Shown: positions 37,321 through 46,843, counted from the stretch's first letter. The stretch: DNA of 64,000 bases from Paenibacillus paridis (GCF_006345825.1 NZ_VCIX01000071.1:1-64000), one strand, 5' to 3'. The notes: generated by a model from the letters alone, not told the origin. A program made the numbers and translations.

Positions 37321-38436
37321 CTACTGGCCTAGCCAAGCGAGGGCCGCTTTTTCTGCAGACTTGCCGTTCCACACCACGACTGCCTCTTCCTGCGCCTGCT
37401 CTACCGTTTGCTTAAATTGATCCGATCGCAATTGGCTTGCGATGGCGTCCTTTGCTTCTTCATAGGGCAGTATCAAATTATCCCCCCGTGAGATGCAATA
37501 GAGGAGATGAAGCGCATCATTTTCTTCGAAAATATCGCCAAGCTGACCGGTTTGCAGCTTCTCTGCGCTTTGCAGCACAGCAGGATTCTCTAACGCAGCG
37601 GTTCGGCGGGTGGCCTTCGTGACGCTCGCGTCCAGCACTTCGATGCCCAGGCCGCTGGCGGCTTCGTCAAAAGCGGCCGGATCGGCAGCTTTATCCCTCA
37701 ACTTCTGCATTATGCCAAGCGCCTCGTTCTTGTCGGTAAGCGGTGTGCCTTCTCCGTAAGAAAGTGCTGCCCATTTAAGCTTGATTTCCCCCGCTTGCGT
37801 ATATTTAGCTTGCTTGTTCGCTTCATATTCGCGCTTGATTTGCTCCTCCGAAATGGAGAGGCTGCCGCTCTTTTGCAGCGCTTCAGTTGTGGCGATTTCG
37901 AGATTGCTCATGTAATAGCTGAAGTAAGACGCCAGCTCAAAGGATGTTGTGCCATAAACGACTTCACCCGCTGCAACGGCATTTCTTCGCCTGGCGTTCT
38001 CGGCTTCCATCCCGCTAAGGAGTGACTCATAGCTTGTATCCGCAGCAATTCCAACCTTCTCGGCTAACTGCTGCAGTACTTTGGCCTTAATCAGCCTGGA
38101 CCTCGCTTCCTCCACCAGCATTCGAAGCGGCGTTTCGCCGGAGAAGGAGTCTGTCCAAAAGCGGTCGCTGTAATCAGCGGCGTAAACTTGCTTGAAATGA
38201 TCAGCCACGAGCGCTTTGCTCATATCCAGATATAAACCAAATTCGGCTGCCGAAACACGCTGGCCATTCACGACAATGAAATCAGCGGCCGTGCCCGTTT
38301 TCTTCTGCATTGCTCCAGATAATAGCAGACTCGCCGTAAGCGCTATCAATATGAAAATAAACAAGGCCAGCTTTCTTTTCCCACGCCGACGCTGCTCTTT
38401 ATGCTTAACCGTTGCCTCATCCTGCCACTTCCTCAT
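37321..38436 (-). CDS. Membrane-anchored SurA/PrsA-like foldase with parvulin-like domain
   Basis: 371 residues. TM anchor at about 19-42 (KRKLALFIFILIALTASLLL), SurA-N-like helical domain (VVNGQRVSAAEFGLYL, FWTDSFSGETPLRMLV, VVYGTTSFELASYFSYY), then a C-terminal PpiC-like domain (about 230-330, EALQKSG ... LQTGQLGDIFEENDALHLLYCISR). Start at ATG 38436, AAGGAGG upstream; a longer reading to 38499 is not supported. It precedes the SLH beta-helix gene by 78 bases, so the pair repeats the foldase/beta-helix pairing at 27-30 kb, order reversed. Confidence 0.78.
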   Translation of the reverse strand: MRKWQDEATVKHKEQRRRGKRKLALFIFILIALTASLLLSGAMQKKTGTAADFIVVNGQRVSAAEFGLYLDMSKALVADHFKQVYAADYSDRFWTDSFSGETPLRMLVEEARSRLIKAKVLQQLAEKVGIAADTSYESLLSGMEAENARRRNAVAAGEVVYGTTSFELASYFSYYMSNLEIATTEALQKSGSLSISEEQIKREYEANKQAKYTQAGEIKLKWAALSYGEGTPLTDKNEALGIMQKLRDKAADPAAFDEAASGLGIEVLDASVTKATRRTAALENPAVLQSAEKLQTGQLGDIFEENDALHLLYCISRGDNLILPYEEAKDAIASQLRSDQFKQTVEQAQEEAVVVWNGKSAEKAALAWLGQ

Positions 38437-38500
38437 GTCCATCCTCCTTCCCAAGCGTACCCCAACCAAAATGCCTCCATAATGCTGCCCCAGAGCCATT

Positions 38501-39063
38501 TAGATCTAAAAAGTAGACCTATTTCTCCCAAACTAGCTACATTTCTCATAATAGGTCTAAAAACTAGATCTATCCCAGCCTTAACCCACCCAATTGCCGC
38601 TAAAACGCCACTCCAGAACCATTTAGATCTAAAAAGTAGACCTATTTCTCCCAAACTAGCTGCTTTGCTCGAAATAGGTCTAAAAAATAGATCTATCCCA
38701 GCCTTAACCCACCCAATTGCCGCTAAAACGCCACTCCAGAGCCAATTAGATCTAAAAAGTAGACCTATTTCTCCCAAACTGGCTGCTTTGCTCGAAATAG
38801 GTCTAAAAACTAGATCTATCTTAGTCTCTACCCACCCAGTTGCCGCTAAAACGCCATTCCAGAGCCATTTAGATCTAAAAAGTAGACCTATTTCTCCCAA
38901 ACTAGCTGCATTTCTCATAATAGGTCTAAAAACTAGATCTATCCCAGCCTTTACCTACCAAATTGCCGCTAAAACGCCACTCCAGAGCCATTTAGATCTA
39001 AAAAATAGATCTATTTCTCCCAAACTGGCTACTTTACTCGAAATAGGTCTAAAAAGTAGACCT
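38501..39063. repeat. Five-unit 123-bp tandem array with palindromic core
   Basis: Units begin at 38501, 38624, 38747, 38870 and 38993, exactly 123 bp apart. Each holds TAGATCTA-AAAAG-TAGACCTATT and its complement about 25 bp later, so each unit folds into a two-part hairpin with an internal loop of five bases. The 123-bp period is 41 codons, so ORFs stay open on both strands (a 41-residue repeat each way); no ribosome site supports them. Confidence 0.9.
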
Positions 39064-39384
39064 ACCCCACTTAATTAGTTAGTTTCGAAGAAAGTCACGT
39101 TAGGCGGGATACAAATGACCTTATTGAGCATGGAGTTAGCCCAGAAGTTAACTCAGTCCAGTTAGAAATTCCAGTCAGGAATGCTCTTATCGGATAAGAA
39201 ACCATACATAAAAATAAAAAGTCACCAAAAGGTGACTAGGGACGTGGCGTCCCCCTGCTAGACCTTTTTCAATAAGGAAAGAGCGATCTTGTTAAAGAAA
39301 AGGCTGCCCTTCAGCATCGAACACCTACTTTCAGGACAGCCGCTTTTGATCCTAGTCCAACCTTCATTTCATTTGCAGCAAAAC
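39064..39384. other. Intergenic stretch with hairpins, no gene seen
   Basis: It includes GTCACC-AAAA-GGTGAC (39221-39236), a hairpin with T-rich flank on the minus strand, GGGACG-TGG-CGTCCC (39238-39252), and the terminator of the solute-binding protein gene at 39302-39341. The first two could be a transposon relic but no transposase was found. Confidence 0.5.
39302..39341 (-). terminator. Terminator after the sugar-binding protein gene
   Basis: GGCTG-TCC / GGGCAGCC stem on the minus strand followed by TTTTCT. Confidence 0.6.
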
Positions 39385-40842
39385 TTATTGCACTTTATCC
39401 AGGTAATCCTTCTGGAAGTCAGCCGCTGCTTTCTCCAGCAATTGAGCCGGATCAGCGTTTTTGTTCGTTAGTACCGCTTGGATAACAACGTCCAGCGTTT
39501 TGTAAAGCTCTTGCGCATTGACTGGTACCTCCGGGCGCAAGCCTGCGGAACCATTATTCATGTAGTCATCGAACATCGCCATGTTTACGTTAGTGTATTT
39601 GTCGAGAATCGCTTGCTCAGCATTGATACGCTCCTCGTTCACCCATACGCGAAGGCCATGCGGACCTACAATTAGGTTTTGCTCATTAGCCGTTTTGGAT
39701 TGTGTTTCTAGCCCATTCAGTGCTTCTTCTGATGTTTGCGGTGAGAAGCCTCTCACATCCAGCCATTTGAATGCGGAATCCAATTGGTCAGGCGTCGCAT
39801 CAGGTGCGAACATGTAAAGTCCTCCGCCAAGCAGCGTCGCGTTTCCTTTTGGTCCTGTCGGAAGCGCCGACATCGCCAGGTTATCCTTAGGCATCTTCAG
39901 GTTTTGAACGATTGCGTTGCCCCAGTCCGAAATACCGAAGCTCATCGCTACTTGCTCCGTTCCGAACATTTGGAACAAATCCGTGCCTACATCAACAAGA
40001 TTATTCGCTGGCAGCACATCGTATTTCCATTTCAGGTCCTTCACGTATTGGAGAGCAGCAGCCGCTTCCGGCGTGTTGAACACAGCTTTCCACTTGCCAT
40101 CAACCTGCTCTTCAAATTCCGCGCCGTAAGCCCAGGCGATGTTCATGAACATCCAGCCGCCTTGGTTGTTTTTCGTCGGGAAGAAGAAGCCGGACTTGCC
40201 TGTTTTCTCTTTAATCGTTTGAGCCGTTACCGCAAGCTCCTCGTAGGTTTTCGGGAACTTCGGCACGCCTTGATCATCCAGAAGGCCCGCTTGCTTAAAC
40301 AGGTTCACGTTGTACATCAAGCCCATAACGTAGCCGTCTTTTGGAATGCCGTAATATTTGCCGTCTTTTTGGACGAGCTTAAGCAGCTCAGGGTTAATCG
40401 ACTTATCAAACTCGTTTTTGGTCATGATATCCGTAATATCAGCGGCGTAGTTCGCCTTGATAATTTTGTCCGCTTCAGTAAAGAACGTCTCATACACGGT
40501 AGGAAGCTCACCGCTTGCCGCTTTCGGCAGGAACGAGCTTACATCGTAGCCCCACTCGTCTTTATCCACCGTAATGAATGGATATTTCTCTTTCATCTTG
40601 TTAAGGTATTCTTCATACATCGCTACCTGAGCTTCTTCGTTAGGCTTCGGCCAGTTGCTGACTTTTATGGTCGTAGGCTTATCGCCAGCTGGCTCTTCGG
40701 TCGCTGTGTTCGTTCCGCCACTGTTCGTTGCGGTCGGCTCCACATTGTTATTGCTGTTTTTGCCGCAGCCTGAAATAACAAGAGCAAGCACGCACAACAT
40801 CATGCAGGCAAGCTGCCAAGTGTTTCTTTTTTTCAAATTCAT
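39385..40842 (-). CDS. Sugar ABC transporter binding lipoprotein (CUT1)
   Basis: 485 residues. Lipobox VISGC near residue 26, then a family-1 bacterial extracellular binding protein fold. Marks: YYGIPKDGYVMGLMYNVNLFKQAGL, KTYEELAVTAQTIKEKTG. It delivers oligosaccharide to the two permeases encoded just upstream. Its own promoter carries the shared motif, a ~150-base gap from the permease genes. Confidence 0.88.
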   Translation of the reverse strand: MNLKKRNTWQLACMMLCVLALVISGCGKNSNNNVEPTATNSGGTNTATEEPAGDKPTTIKVSNWPKPNEEAQVAMYEEYLNKMKEKYPFITVDKDEWGYDVSSFLPKAASGELPTVYETFFTEADKIIKANYAADITDIMTKNEFDKSINPELLKLVQKDGKYYGIPKDGYVMGLMYNVNLFKQAGLLDDQGVPKFPKTYEELAVTAQTIKEKTGKSGFFFPTKNNQGGWMFMNIAWAYGAEFEEQVDGKWKAVFNTPEAAAALQYVKDLKWKYDVLPANNLVDVGTDLFQMFGTEQVAMSFGISDWGNAIVQNLKMPKDNLAMSALPTGPKGNATLLGGGLYMFAPDATPDQLDSAFKWLDVRGFSPQTSEEALNGLETQSKTANEQNLIVGPHGLRVWVNEERINAEQAILDKYTNVNMAMFDDYMNNGSAGLRPEVPVNAQELYKTLDVVIQAVLTNKNADPAQLLEKAAADFQKDYLDKVQ

Positions 40843-40887
40843 TGGTAATCCCCCAGCTTTCGATTTGGAATGATGATTATGAAATTC

Positions 40888-40900
40888 TTGAAGCGCTTTC
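40888..40900. promoter_or_regulatory. cre-like site in the binding-protein leader
   Basis: TTGAAGCGCTTTC core, about +11 to +23 from the predicted start site. Same core occurs at 37287 and 50940. Confidence 0.5.
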
Positions 40901-40917
40901 TTTTTGCCGGCAACTAA

Positions 40918-40971
40918 ATGCTATCACACTCGTGATTGCATTCAGTAGGGCACAATTCTGCGAAACGGTTT
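40918..40971 (-). promoter_or_regulatory. Shared-motif promoter 4 (binding protein)
   Basis: AAACCGTTTCGCAG (40971-40958), 34 bp, TAGCAT (40923-40918) as -10. Confidence 0.7.
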
Positions 40972-40989
40972 AATATACTGCGCTATTCC

Positions 40990-41874
40990 TTAGCCTTTGA
41001 TGCTTCCCGCAATCGAATACCCTTGCATAATATAGCGCTGGAATACTAGGAACAACAGCACCGGAGGCACGATCGCATACGTCAGTCCAATGAACTGGAT
41101 ATCCGCGGGCAGCGTGGCTTTCAGGTTATAGATGGCGACGATTACGGTCCATTGCGATTGATCCTTCAAGATCATATAAGGCCAGAAGAAATCATTCCAT
41201 ACCCCATTAATCGTCAAAATCGAGATCGTAATCAGCACCGGAATGCTGAGCGGCAAAATAATGCGCAGGAAGATGCCAAGCTTCGTCGCGCCGTCGATAT
41301 GCGCAGATTCGACCAGCGAGGCCGGAATCGTATCGAAAAAGTTTTTGAAAATAAGGATAACGACCGGATTAACCGCGGCCAAAAACCATAAAGGCCAATA
41401 CGTATTCGTAAAATTAATATGGAACAACGGAAAGTCTACGATGTTTCCGAACAGCGGAACAATGCCGACTGTGCTCGGCAAGAGAACCGTCCACAAAATC
41501 AACAGGAAGAAAAATGCGCTTCCCTTAGGCTTCAGCTTGGAGAAGAAGTAACCCGCCAAGCCGTTAAAGAACACGGTAAACGCAAGCGTACCGATCGTCA
41601 CATAGAAGGTATTGATATAATAACGCATAAACTTGAACTCGTTCCACGTTTCCCACAGCTTCTCGATATGGAAGGTCCGCGGAATAATCGTCGGCGGAAT
41701 TTCATAGAACTCTTTCACATCCTTGAAGCTGGACAGAATGACCCATACCGGTGGCAATATGCAAACGAGTGAAATAATGATCATAATCGTAAAGAACAGC
41801 CAATAAATAAGTTTAACCCGCGGTAGCTTATATTCCAAATCTCCGATAATGCCTGATGTTTTAGCCGCTTTCAT
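40990..41874 (-). CDS. Sugar ABC transporter permease (MalG type)
   Basis: 294 residues with six predicted helices and the cytoplasmic EAA motif (PASLVESAHIDGATKLGIFLRIILPLS). AAGGAG 7 bases before the ATG at 41874. Second permease of the operon, 14 bases after the first. Confidence 0.88.
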   Translation of the reverse strand: MKAAKTSGIIGDLEYKLPRVKLIYWLFFTIMIIISLVCILPPVWVILSSFKDVKEFYEIPPTIIPRTFHIEKLWETWNEFKFMRYYINTFYVTIGTLAFTVFFNGLAGYFFSKLKPKGSAFFFLLILWTVLLPSTVGIVPLFGNIVDFPLFHINFTNTYWPLWFLAAVNPVVILIFKNFFDTIPASLVESAHIDGATKLGIFLRIILPLSIPVLITISILTINGVWNDFFWPYMILKDQSQWTVIVAIYNLKATLPADIQFIGLTYAIVPPVLLFLVFQRYIMQGYSIAGSIKG

Positions 41875-41888
41875 GTGCTCACTCCTTG

Positions 41889-42821
41889 CTACATGTCCCA
41901 TTTTTTCTGTAATTTGAAATAATACACGGTCATCACCATCAAAATTATAAACGTAATCACTCCGAGTGCTACCGAGTGCCCTGCTTCAAAGTAACGGAAC
42001 GCATAGAAATAGCTTTGCAGCTGCAAGGTCATCGATGCGTTGTTCGGTCCGCCTTCTGTCAGCACGAGCGGTTCGTTGAAAATTTGGAATACGCCGCTTA
42101 CTTGCAAAATTAATGTTAAACCGATAAGTGGGGCAATCTGCGGAAGCGTAATGTTCCAAAATTTGCGCCAAATGCCCGCTCCATCAATCGAAGCGGCTTC
42201 ATACAGCTCATTGTTGACGCCTTGCAAGCTCGCTAGGAACAGCAGCGTAGTTGCTCCGAAGCTTCTCCAAGTAATCGTCAATACGATCGTAATGATCGTC
42301 ATGTTCGGATCTTGGAGCCACCCCTGCGGATGGATGCCGATGAAGCCAATGATTTTATTGACCAAGCCATTCTCGCTCGGTTCAAAGAGGAACATCCACA
42401 GCAAGGATGCTGCAATTCCCGGAATCATGCTCGGAAAGAAAGAAGCAAACCGGAAGAAAGAGCTCCAATGCCTCATTTCGTTAATCATCACCGCAACAAA
42501 AATAGGGATGACAAATCCGATGACAAGGGACCAAAAAACGTACATAAACGTATTAATCAAGGTTTGCTGGAATACCGAGTTGGTAATGACATCGATATAG
42601 TTTTGGAATCCGATAAAGGATTCTGCTTTAAAGCCCTTCGTCTTAAAAAAGGACAACCAGATCCCGGACAATAAAGGCTGCCATGAGAAAAAGAAGAAAA
42701 ATAGCAGCGTTGGAATAATAAGAAGCCACGAGGACCATTCCTTCATCCAATACAGTAAGAACGTCGTTTTCTTCTGTTTGGGTGTGTACGTGGGCGTGGG
42801 TGTACCTGCGTTTGCGCTCAT
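41889..42821 (-). CDS. Sugar ABC transporter permease (MalF type)
   Basis: 310 residues, six-helix permease with EAA motif (NELYEAASIDGAGIWRKFWNITLPQI). Near-identical role to MalF/UgpA. First gene of the two-permease unit. No ATPase gene is in the cluster, so an MsmX/UgpC-type ATPase elsewhere must serve. Confidence 0.88.
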   Translation of the reverse strand: MSANAGTPTPTYTPKQKKTTFLLYWMKEWSSWLLIIPTLLFFFFFSWQPLLSGIWLSFFKTKGFKAESFIGFQNYIDVITNSVFQQTLINTFMYVFWSLVIGFVIPIFVAVMINEMRHWSSFFRFASFFPSMIPGIAASLLWMFLFEPSENGLVNKIIGFIGIHPQGWLQDPNMTIITIVLTITWRSFGATTLLFLASLQGVNNELYEAASIDGAGIWRKFWNITLPQIAPLIGLTLILQVSGVFQIFNEPLVLTEGGPNNASMTLQLQSYFYAFRYFEAGHSVALGVITFIILMVMTVYYFKLQKKWDM

Positions 42822-42856
42822 GTTGGTATCCTTTCCTGTTGATGTATTTATTTAAA

Positions 42857-42909
42857 ATGATAACGCTTCCCTGCTCAGAGCAACATCCTTCAACCCTGCG
42901 AAATGGTTT
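42857..42909 (-). promoter_or_regulatory. Shared-motif promoter 5 (permease operon)
   Basis: AAACCATTTCGCAG (42909-42896), 33 bp, TATCAT (42862-42857). GAAGCGTTATCA around the -10 looks cre-like. Confidence 0.74.
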
Positions 42910-42920
42910 GTCATGGCATG

Positions 42921-42962
42921 AAAAAAACCTCTGCGAAGCAGCCATCGGCTGCTTTTTTCGCA
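42921..42962 (-). terminator. Terminator after the GH2 gene
   Basis: GCGAA..GCAGCC-GAT-GGCTGC..TTCGC nested stem, then seven T on the minus strand. Confidence 0.75.
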
Positions 42963-43009
42963 AAGGCTCATTTCACCTCACGGTCAGATCGCATAAACAA
43001 CGATTCGAA

Positions 43010-45640
43010 TTACGAAACAGGAAACACAAGGTTAGGGAATGAACGGAGCAGCAGCACGGGACGCACGGCCGAAGAAGCGCCTACAGCCGTATCTTCCTTC
43101 AAAAACCCGCCGCCGGCTTTCTCCAAGCATCGGATCGCTACCTTTCTCGTCTCGCCCGGAAACAGCGTGAAGTATTGGTCATCGCTTTCCAGCCAGAAGC
43201 CGTTCGTTTGCTCCTCCAGATGAACATGAAGCGCAACTTCCTCTCCGGTATTTGTAATGCTCGCTTCATTCTCCAGCATGCCTTCCTGCGCTGAAGGCTG
43301 CCATTCCTGCAATAAATCCACCGCTAGCTTGGCCTGGTTCAGCGAAAGCGCAGCCTGATAAAGCGGCCCCTCGCTTGCCGAGAACACGTAGGGATGGCTT
43401 TGCCCGCTGCCAAGCTCCGAACGGTAAGTCAACCGTATAAAAAGCAAACCATTAGCCGTTGAAGGAGCACTGAATTTCAGCTGTCCCACGCATAGCGCGG
43501 TATCTTCTGCCGTTACGCCAATAAGCTCGGCTTGATGATGAACAGCGCCAGTGGAATCAAGTACCTGGGCAGTCACTTCTACGCTTAAGCCGGCCTGATG
43601 GGCATGAACATAGATATCCGATTGAACAGCTTCGCCAGCTACCGCATTAAGCTTTCGATAATCCAGAGAAACATGCACGGGAGCAAATGCCTGCTTTGCC
43701 CAATAATAAGCCATTTTTGTTTCGCCAAAATAGTCAATAAGATTCGTGCAGGAAACATTCGGCCAAGGCTCATTTAACTGCCAGATAATGCTGCCGCTGT
43801 TCCTGAACTTACGGCGCCGGTTGGCCTCTAGAATAAAGCGCAGACCTTCTGCCTGCACCCATTGGCTGCTTTCGGAGAAGATAGCCAAATTCTCCATCGT
43901 TCCAAATAAGGCTTCGTCACGCGAGAGCGTATCCCACCATTCCCCATGATGACGCCATACCATGCTGTCCTGCATGGAGACGGGCGTCCTGTGCGTCTCG
44001 CTCAAAAACTTACGTAGGCTCTTCACTCTGCTCACGCCGTCGACGCCAAACTCGCTATGAAATAAATTGTCGTTCTCGCCGTACAAGCGGTAATGCTCCG
44101 GATTGTTCATATATTTCCAATGGCCGTGCACATCATGCCCGAGACCTTTCTCATCGGTAATATATTCGACGGGCCCGGATGCCGAGGTTGGAAGAAACAG
44201 TCTGTGAGGATCTAGCTGCCTTACCAGCTCCTTCAGCATTGCAAGGTTCTCATCGCTATCATTCGAAGGCTTGTTGGGCGCGCTCATCAGCTCATTGCCG
44301 CCGCTCCAGACGGTCAGCGACACATGGTTTCGCCGATCCGCCAGCGCCGCTCTCGCTGTCTGCTCCAGCAAAGCCAGAAACTCCGGCCGCTTGGACGGTA
44401 TATTGTCTACGCCGGAGCTCGACTGAATAAACTCCTGCCAGACCATAATGCCGTTTGCGTCGCAAAGCTCGTAGAAGGCTGTTTTTTCAATGACGCCTCC
44501 GCCCCAGATACGCACCATATTCATATTGCCCTGCCGCATAAGCCGAACCATCCAGCCGTATTGCTCGTCCGTAACATTCCCGTACAGATGATCGAGCGGA
44601 GTCATATTGACGCCGCGAATATAGATCCGCTTGTTGTTGATAACAACCGTATACGGCAGAGCGTCATCCGGACTTTCGTCGTTCTGGGCATAGCTAAGCT
44701 TGCGAAGTCCCGTTTTGTACGTTTTCTCGTCATATTCCGTACCGTCTGCCGTGTGCAAGACGACCTTCACCTGATAGAGCGGCTGGCTTCCATAGCCGTT
44801 GGGATACCAAAGCTCAGGCTCGCCAATCCGCAGCTCAACCTCTGCCTGACCACCCTCAAGGCGGCTTGCAGATTGGCTTGCGACAAGTCGGCCTTCTGGA
44901 TCGAAGCAGCTAACACTGACGAGCAGATGTTCACCTTCCCCTTCGGCGGCTGCGCGTTCCAACACGCTCGCCTTCAGCCCAATAATGCCCACTGCTTCCT
45001 TGGCAGAACCGGAATTCAGACCCTCAATATCCGTATGCAAATAAACCTCGCCCAAGCTGTGGGCTTGCTGAACACGGAGAACGACTTCATCCCATATGCC
45101 AATATTGACTAGGCGCGTCGAGAAATCCCATTTGTAGTTAAAGCGGCTTTTCTGCGTAAACGTCTCTGACGTTTTCCCGATTTGCGCCATTTCGTCCGGC
45201 GCATGCCGAAGCAGCACTGACAGCTCCACGCGCTCGTTCTGCTTCAGCAGCTCAGTCATGTCATAAACCGCCTCGTGAAACATGCCTTTATGCTCCCCGA
45301 GCAGTACTTGATTGGCATAGATGGCCGCTTCGTAATCCAGCCCCTTGAACACAAGCTCGACGCGTTCGCCCCGATCATTCGGCCGTTCAATGGTTGTTTT
45401 ATACATCCACCAACGGTTCTCGACCCACTCACAGTGCGTGCTATTCAAATCTGTGTACGGATGTGTAATCAAGCCCGCACGGTACAAGTCATAATGGACG
45501 CCGCCGGGGACGGTGGCAGGCAGCCAATCGGTCACCCCCATCAGCTCCTGCCCCAGCTCCATGCTCGTTCCCTTAATCGGAACCCACGGCCAGAAGCCCT
45601 TCACCTTCCAGTTCAATGATTCGAGTCTAATTTCATGCAT
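43010..45640 (-). CDS. GH2 beta-mannosidase
   Basis: 876 residues, no signal peptide. N-terminal sugar-binding domain (TVPGGVHYDLYRAGLITHPYTD), central immunoglobulin-like domain, catalytic barrel with acid/base Glu in SGGNELM and nucleophile Glu in LFHSEFGVDG. GVIEKTAFYELCDANGIMVWQEFI is typical of beta-mannosidases. Start at ATG 45640 with AAGGAG 8 bases before it. Operon partner of the beta-lactamase-fold gene (22-bp gap). Cytosolic trimming of beta-mannosides. Confidence 0.85.
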   Translation of the reverse strand: MHEIRLESLNWKVKGFWPWVPIKGTSMELGQELMGVTDWLPATVPGGVHYDLYRAGLITHPYTDLNSTHCEWVENRWWMYKTTIERPNDRGERVELVFKGLDYEAAIYANQVLLGEHKGMFHEAVYDMTELLKQNERVELSVLLRHAPDEMAQIGKTSETFTQKSRFNYKWDFSTRLVNIGIWDEVVLRVQQAHSLGEVYLHTDIEGLNSGSAKEAVGIIGLKASVLERAAAEGEGEHLLVSVSCFDPEGRLVASQSASRLEGGQAEVELRIGEPELWYPNGYGSQPLYQVKVVLHTADGTEYDEKTYKTGLRKLSYAQNDESPDDALPYTVVINNKRIYIRGVNMTPLDHLYGNVTDEQYGWMVRLMRQGNMNMVRIWGGGVIEKTAFYELCDANGIMVWQEFIQSSSGVDNIPSKRPEFLALLEQTARAALADRRNHVSLTVWSGGNELMSAPNKPSNDSDENLAMLKELVRQLDPHRLFLPTSASGPVEYITDEKGLGHDVHGHWKYMNNPEHYRLYGENDNLFHSEFGVDGVSRVKSLRKFLSETHRTPVSMQDSMVWRHHGEWWDTLSRDEALFGTMENLAIFSESSQWVQAEGLRFILEANRRRKFRNSGSIIWQLNEPWPNVSCTNLIDYFGETKMAYYWAKQAFAPVHVSLDYRKLNAVAGEAVQSDIYVHAHQAGLSVEVTAQVLDSTGAVHHQAELIGVTAEDTALCVGQLKFSAPSTANGLLFIRLTYRSELGSGQSHPYVFSASEGPLYQAALSLNQAKLAVDLLQEWQPSAQEGMLENEASITNTGEEVALHVHLEEQTNGFWLESDDQYFTLFPGETRKVAIRCLEKAGGGFLKEDTAVGASSAVRPVLLLRSFPNLVFPVS

Positions 45641-45662
45641 GTAAAATGCTCCTTCGCTACGC

Positions 45663-46691
45663 TTATTTATGTTCTGACAAGCTGCCAATCGCTATATTCC
45701 AAAGCCTGCGGTAGTTTGACCAATCGGCATGAAGCTTTTGACTGGCTGTAACCAGCACTCCGGCGAATGAAATCGACGGGTCAAGCACCAGCATGCATCC
45801 GCTAAATCCAGGATGGCCCATAGCGAAAGGCGACAGCAGGTCGCCAAAGCAGCCATAGAGGTCCTGCTCCCCCTTCACCCACATGGTCGGCGTCTTGTTG
45901 AAGCGTCCTTGCGATACCTCCGAATTCATTAGCCTTGCGGCAGCCGGAGAAAAGACCTGCTTCTCCCCGTACTGACCGCCCGAGATCAGCATGACAGCAA
46001 AGCGGAGCAGATCCGAAGCAGTGGAATACAGCCCGCTATCGCCGGTAACTGCCAACCCCTCCAGTTCCTTAACGGGACCCGCGTTTATGCCGTCATAAGG
46101 CAGCGTATACGTACCCGGTGTCCAGCCGCTGATCTCAAAGGTGGTGTCTGTCATGCCAAGCGGCTGAAAAAGATACTTATGGCCAAGCTGCTCCAGACTC
46201 ATTCCGCTGGCTTCCTCTGCAATCTCCATCAGAACCGTGTAGCCCTGCGTATAGTACTCCGCTCGCTGGTCGGCAGCTGTCGTCGCGGGATGGTTATAGA
46301 TTTTTGCTTTAAATGGCTCCAGCTGCTCAGGAACCGGCCAAGAGAGACCCTCCGGCGGAGCAAAGCCCGCGGTATGAAGCATCAGTTGCCGGATCGTATG
46401 CGGATACCGATAGGCCGGAATAAAGGCTGACACCTTGTCATCCAGTGATAGCTGCCCTTTCTCTGCCAGCTTGACCACTAGCGAAGCGGTAATGATTTTG
46501 GTAACCGAGCCTATATTAAAGGGAGTATTCGGCTGCACGGCAATAGCCGCGCCTGTAGATGAACGAACGCTGCCCTTATGGGCCTCGTACGTATTGCCTT
46601 CGTAATAAAGTGCCAAGGAATAACTATCGGTTATCCCGTTTTGAATGAGCGCGTCCAGATGCTGGACGATTGCCTTCGGGCATTCCAACAC
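45663..46691 (-). CDS. Beta-lactamase-fold serine hydrolase (class C type)
   Basis: 342 residues. SxxK motif with Ser62 and Lys65 (GSVTK), Tyr of the YxN-type motif in YYTQGYT (Gln in place of Asn), and HPGFSG as the third motif. No signal peptide is visible, so an intracellular esterase/amidase is likelier than a secreted beta-lactamase. Lies in the glycan operon upstream of GH2; role could be deacylation. Confidence 0.8.
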   Translation of the reverse strand: MLECPKAIVQHLDALIQNGITDSYSLALYYEGNTYEAHKGSVRSSTGAAIAVQPNTPFNIGSVTKIITASLVVKLAEKGQLSLDDKVSAFIPAYRYPHTIRQLMLHTAGFAPPEGLSWPVPEQLEPFKAKIYNHPATTAADQRAEYYTQGYTVLMEIAEEASGMSLEQLGHKYLFQPLGMTDTTFEISGWTPGTYTLPYDGINAGPVKELEGLAVTGDSGLYSTASDLLRFAVMLISGGQYGEKQVFSPAAARLMNSEVSQGRFNKTPTMWVKGEQDLYGCFGDLLSPFAMGHPGFSGCMLVLDPSISFAGVLVTASQKLHADWSNYRRLWNIAIGSLSEHK

Positions 46692-46733
46692 GCTGCTTCC
46701 ACCCCGTTTTCATTAGAATCATTTCTCTTGCTC

Positions 46734-46787
46734 ATGGTAGCATAGGCCAAAGAGGCGCAAGTAGGTTGCTATCCTGCGAAAGAGTGG
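46734..46787 (-). promoter_or_regulatory. Shared-motif promoter 6 (serine hydrolase/GH2)
   Basis: CCACTCTTTCGCAG (46787-46774), 34 bp, TACCAT (46739-46734). The AAAC half is lost but TTTCGCAG and spacing are kept. Confidence 0.6.
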
Positions 46788-46814
46788 AGTATTCTGTCGG
46801 AACCTTCCATCGCG

Positions 46815-46843
46815 CTGACGGATGGCACCCGTTATACTATAAT
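46815..46843 (+). promoter_or_regulatory. Promoter for the YesN/YesM pair
   Basis: CTGACG, 17-bp spacer, TATAAT; 42 bp before the ATG of the regulator. It faces motif site 6 on the opposite strand. Confidence 0.6.

Noticed and set aside
38401..39078. 225-residue ORF and its mirror on the minus strand through the 123-bp array
   Set aside because: Open only because the period is 41 codons; no ribosome site, no protein family, overlaps the foldase gene.
39221..39254. Insertion-sequence remnant
   Set aside because: Only two short hairpins, with no transposase, no terminal repeats and no target duplication.
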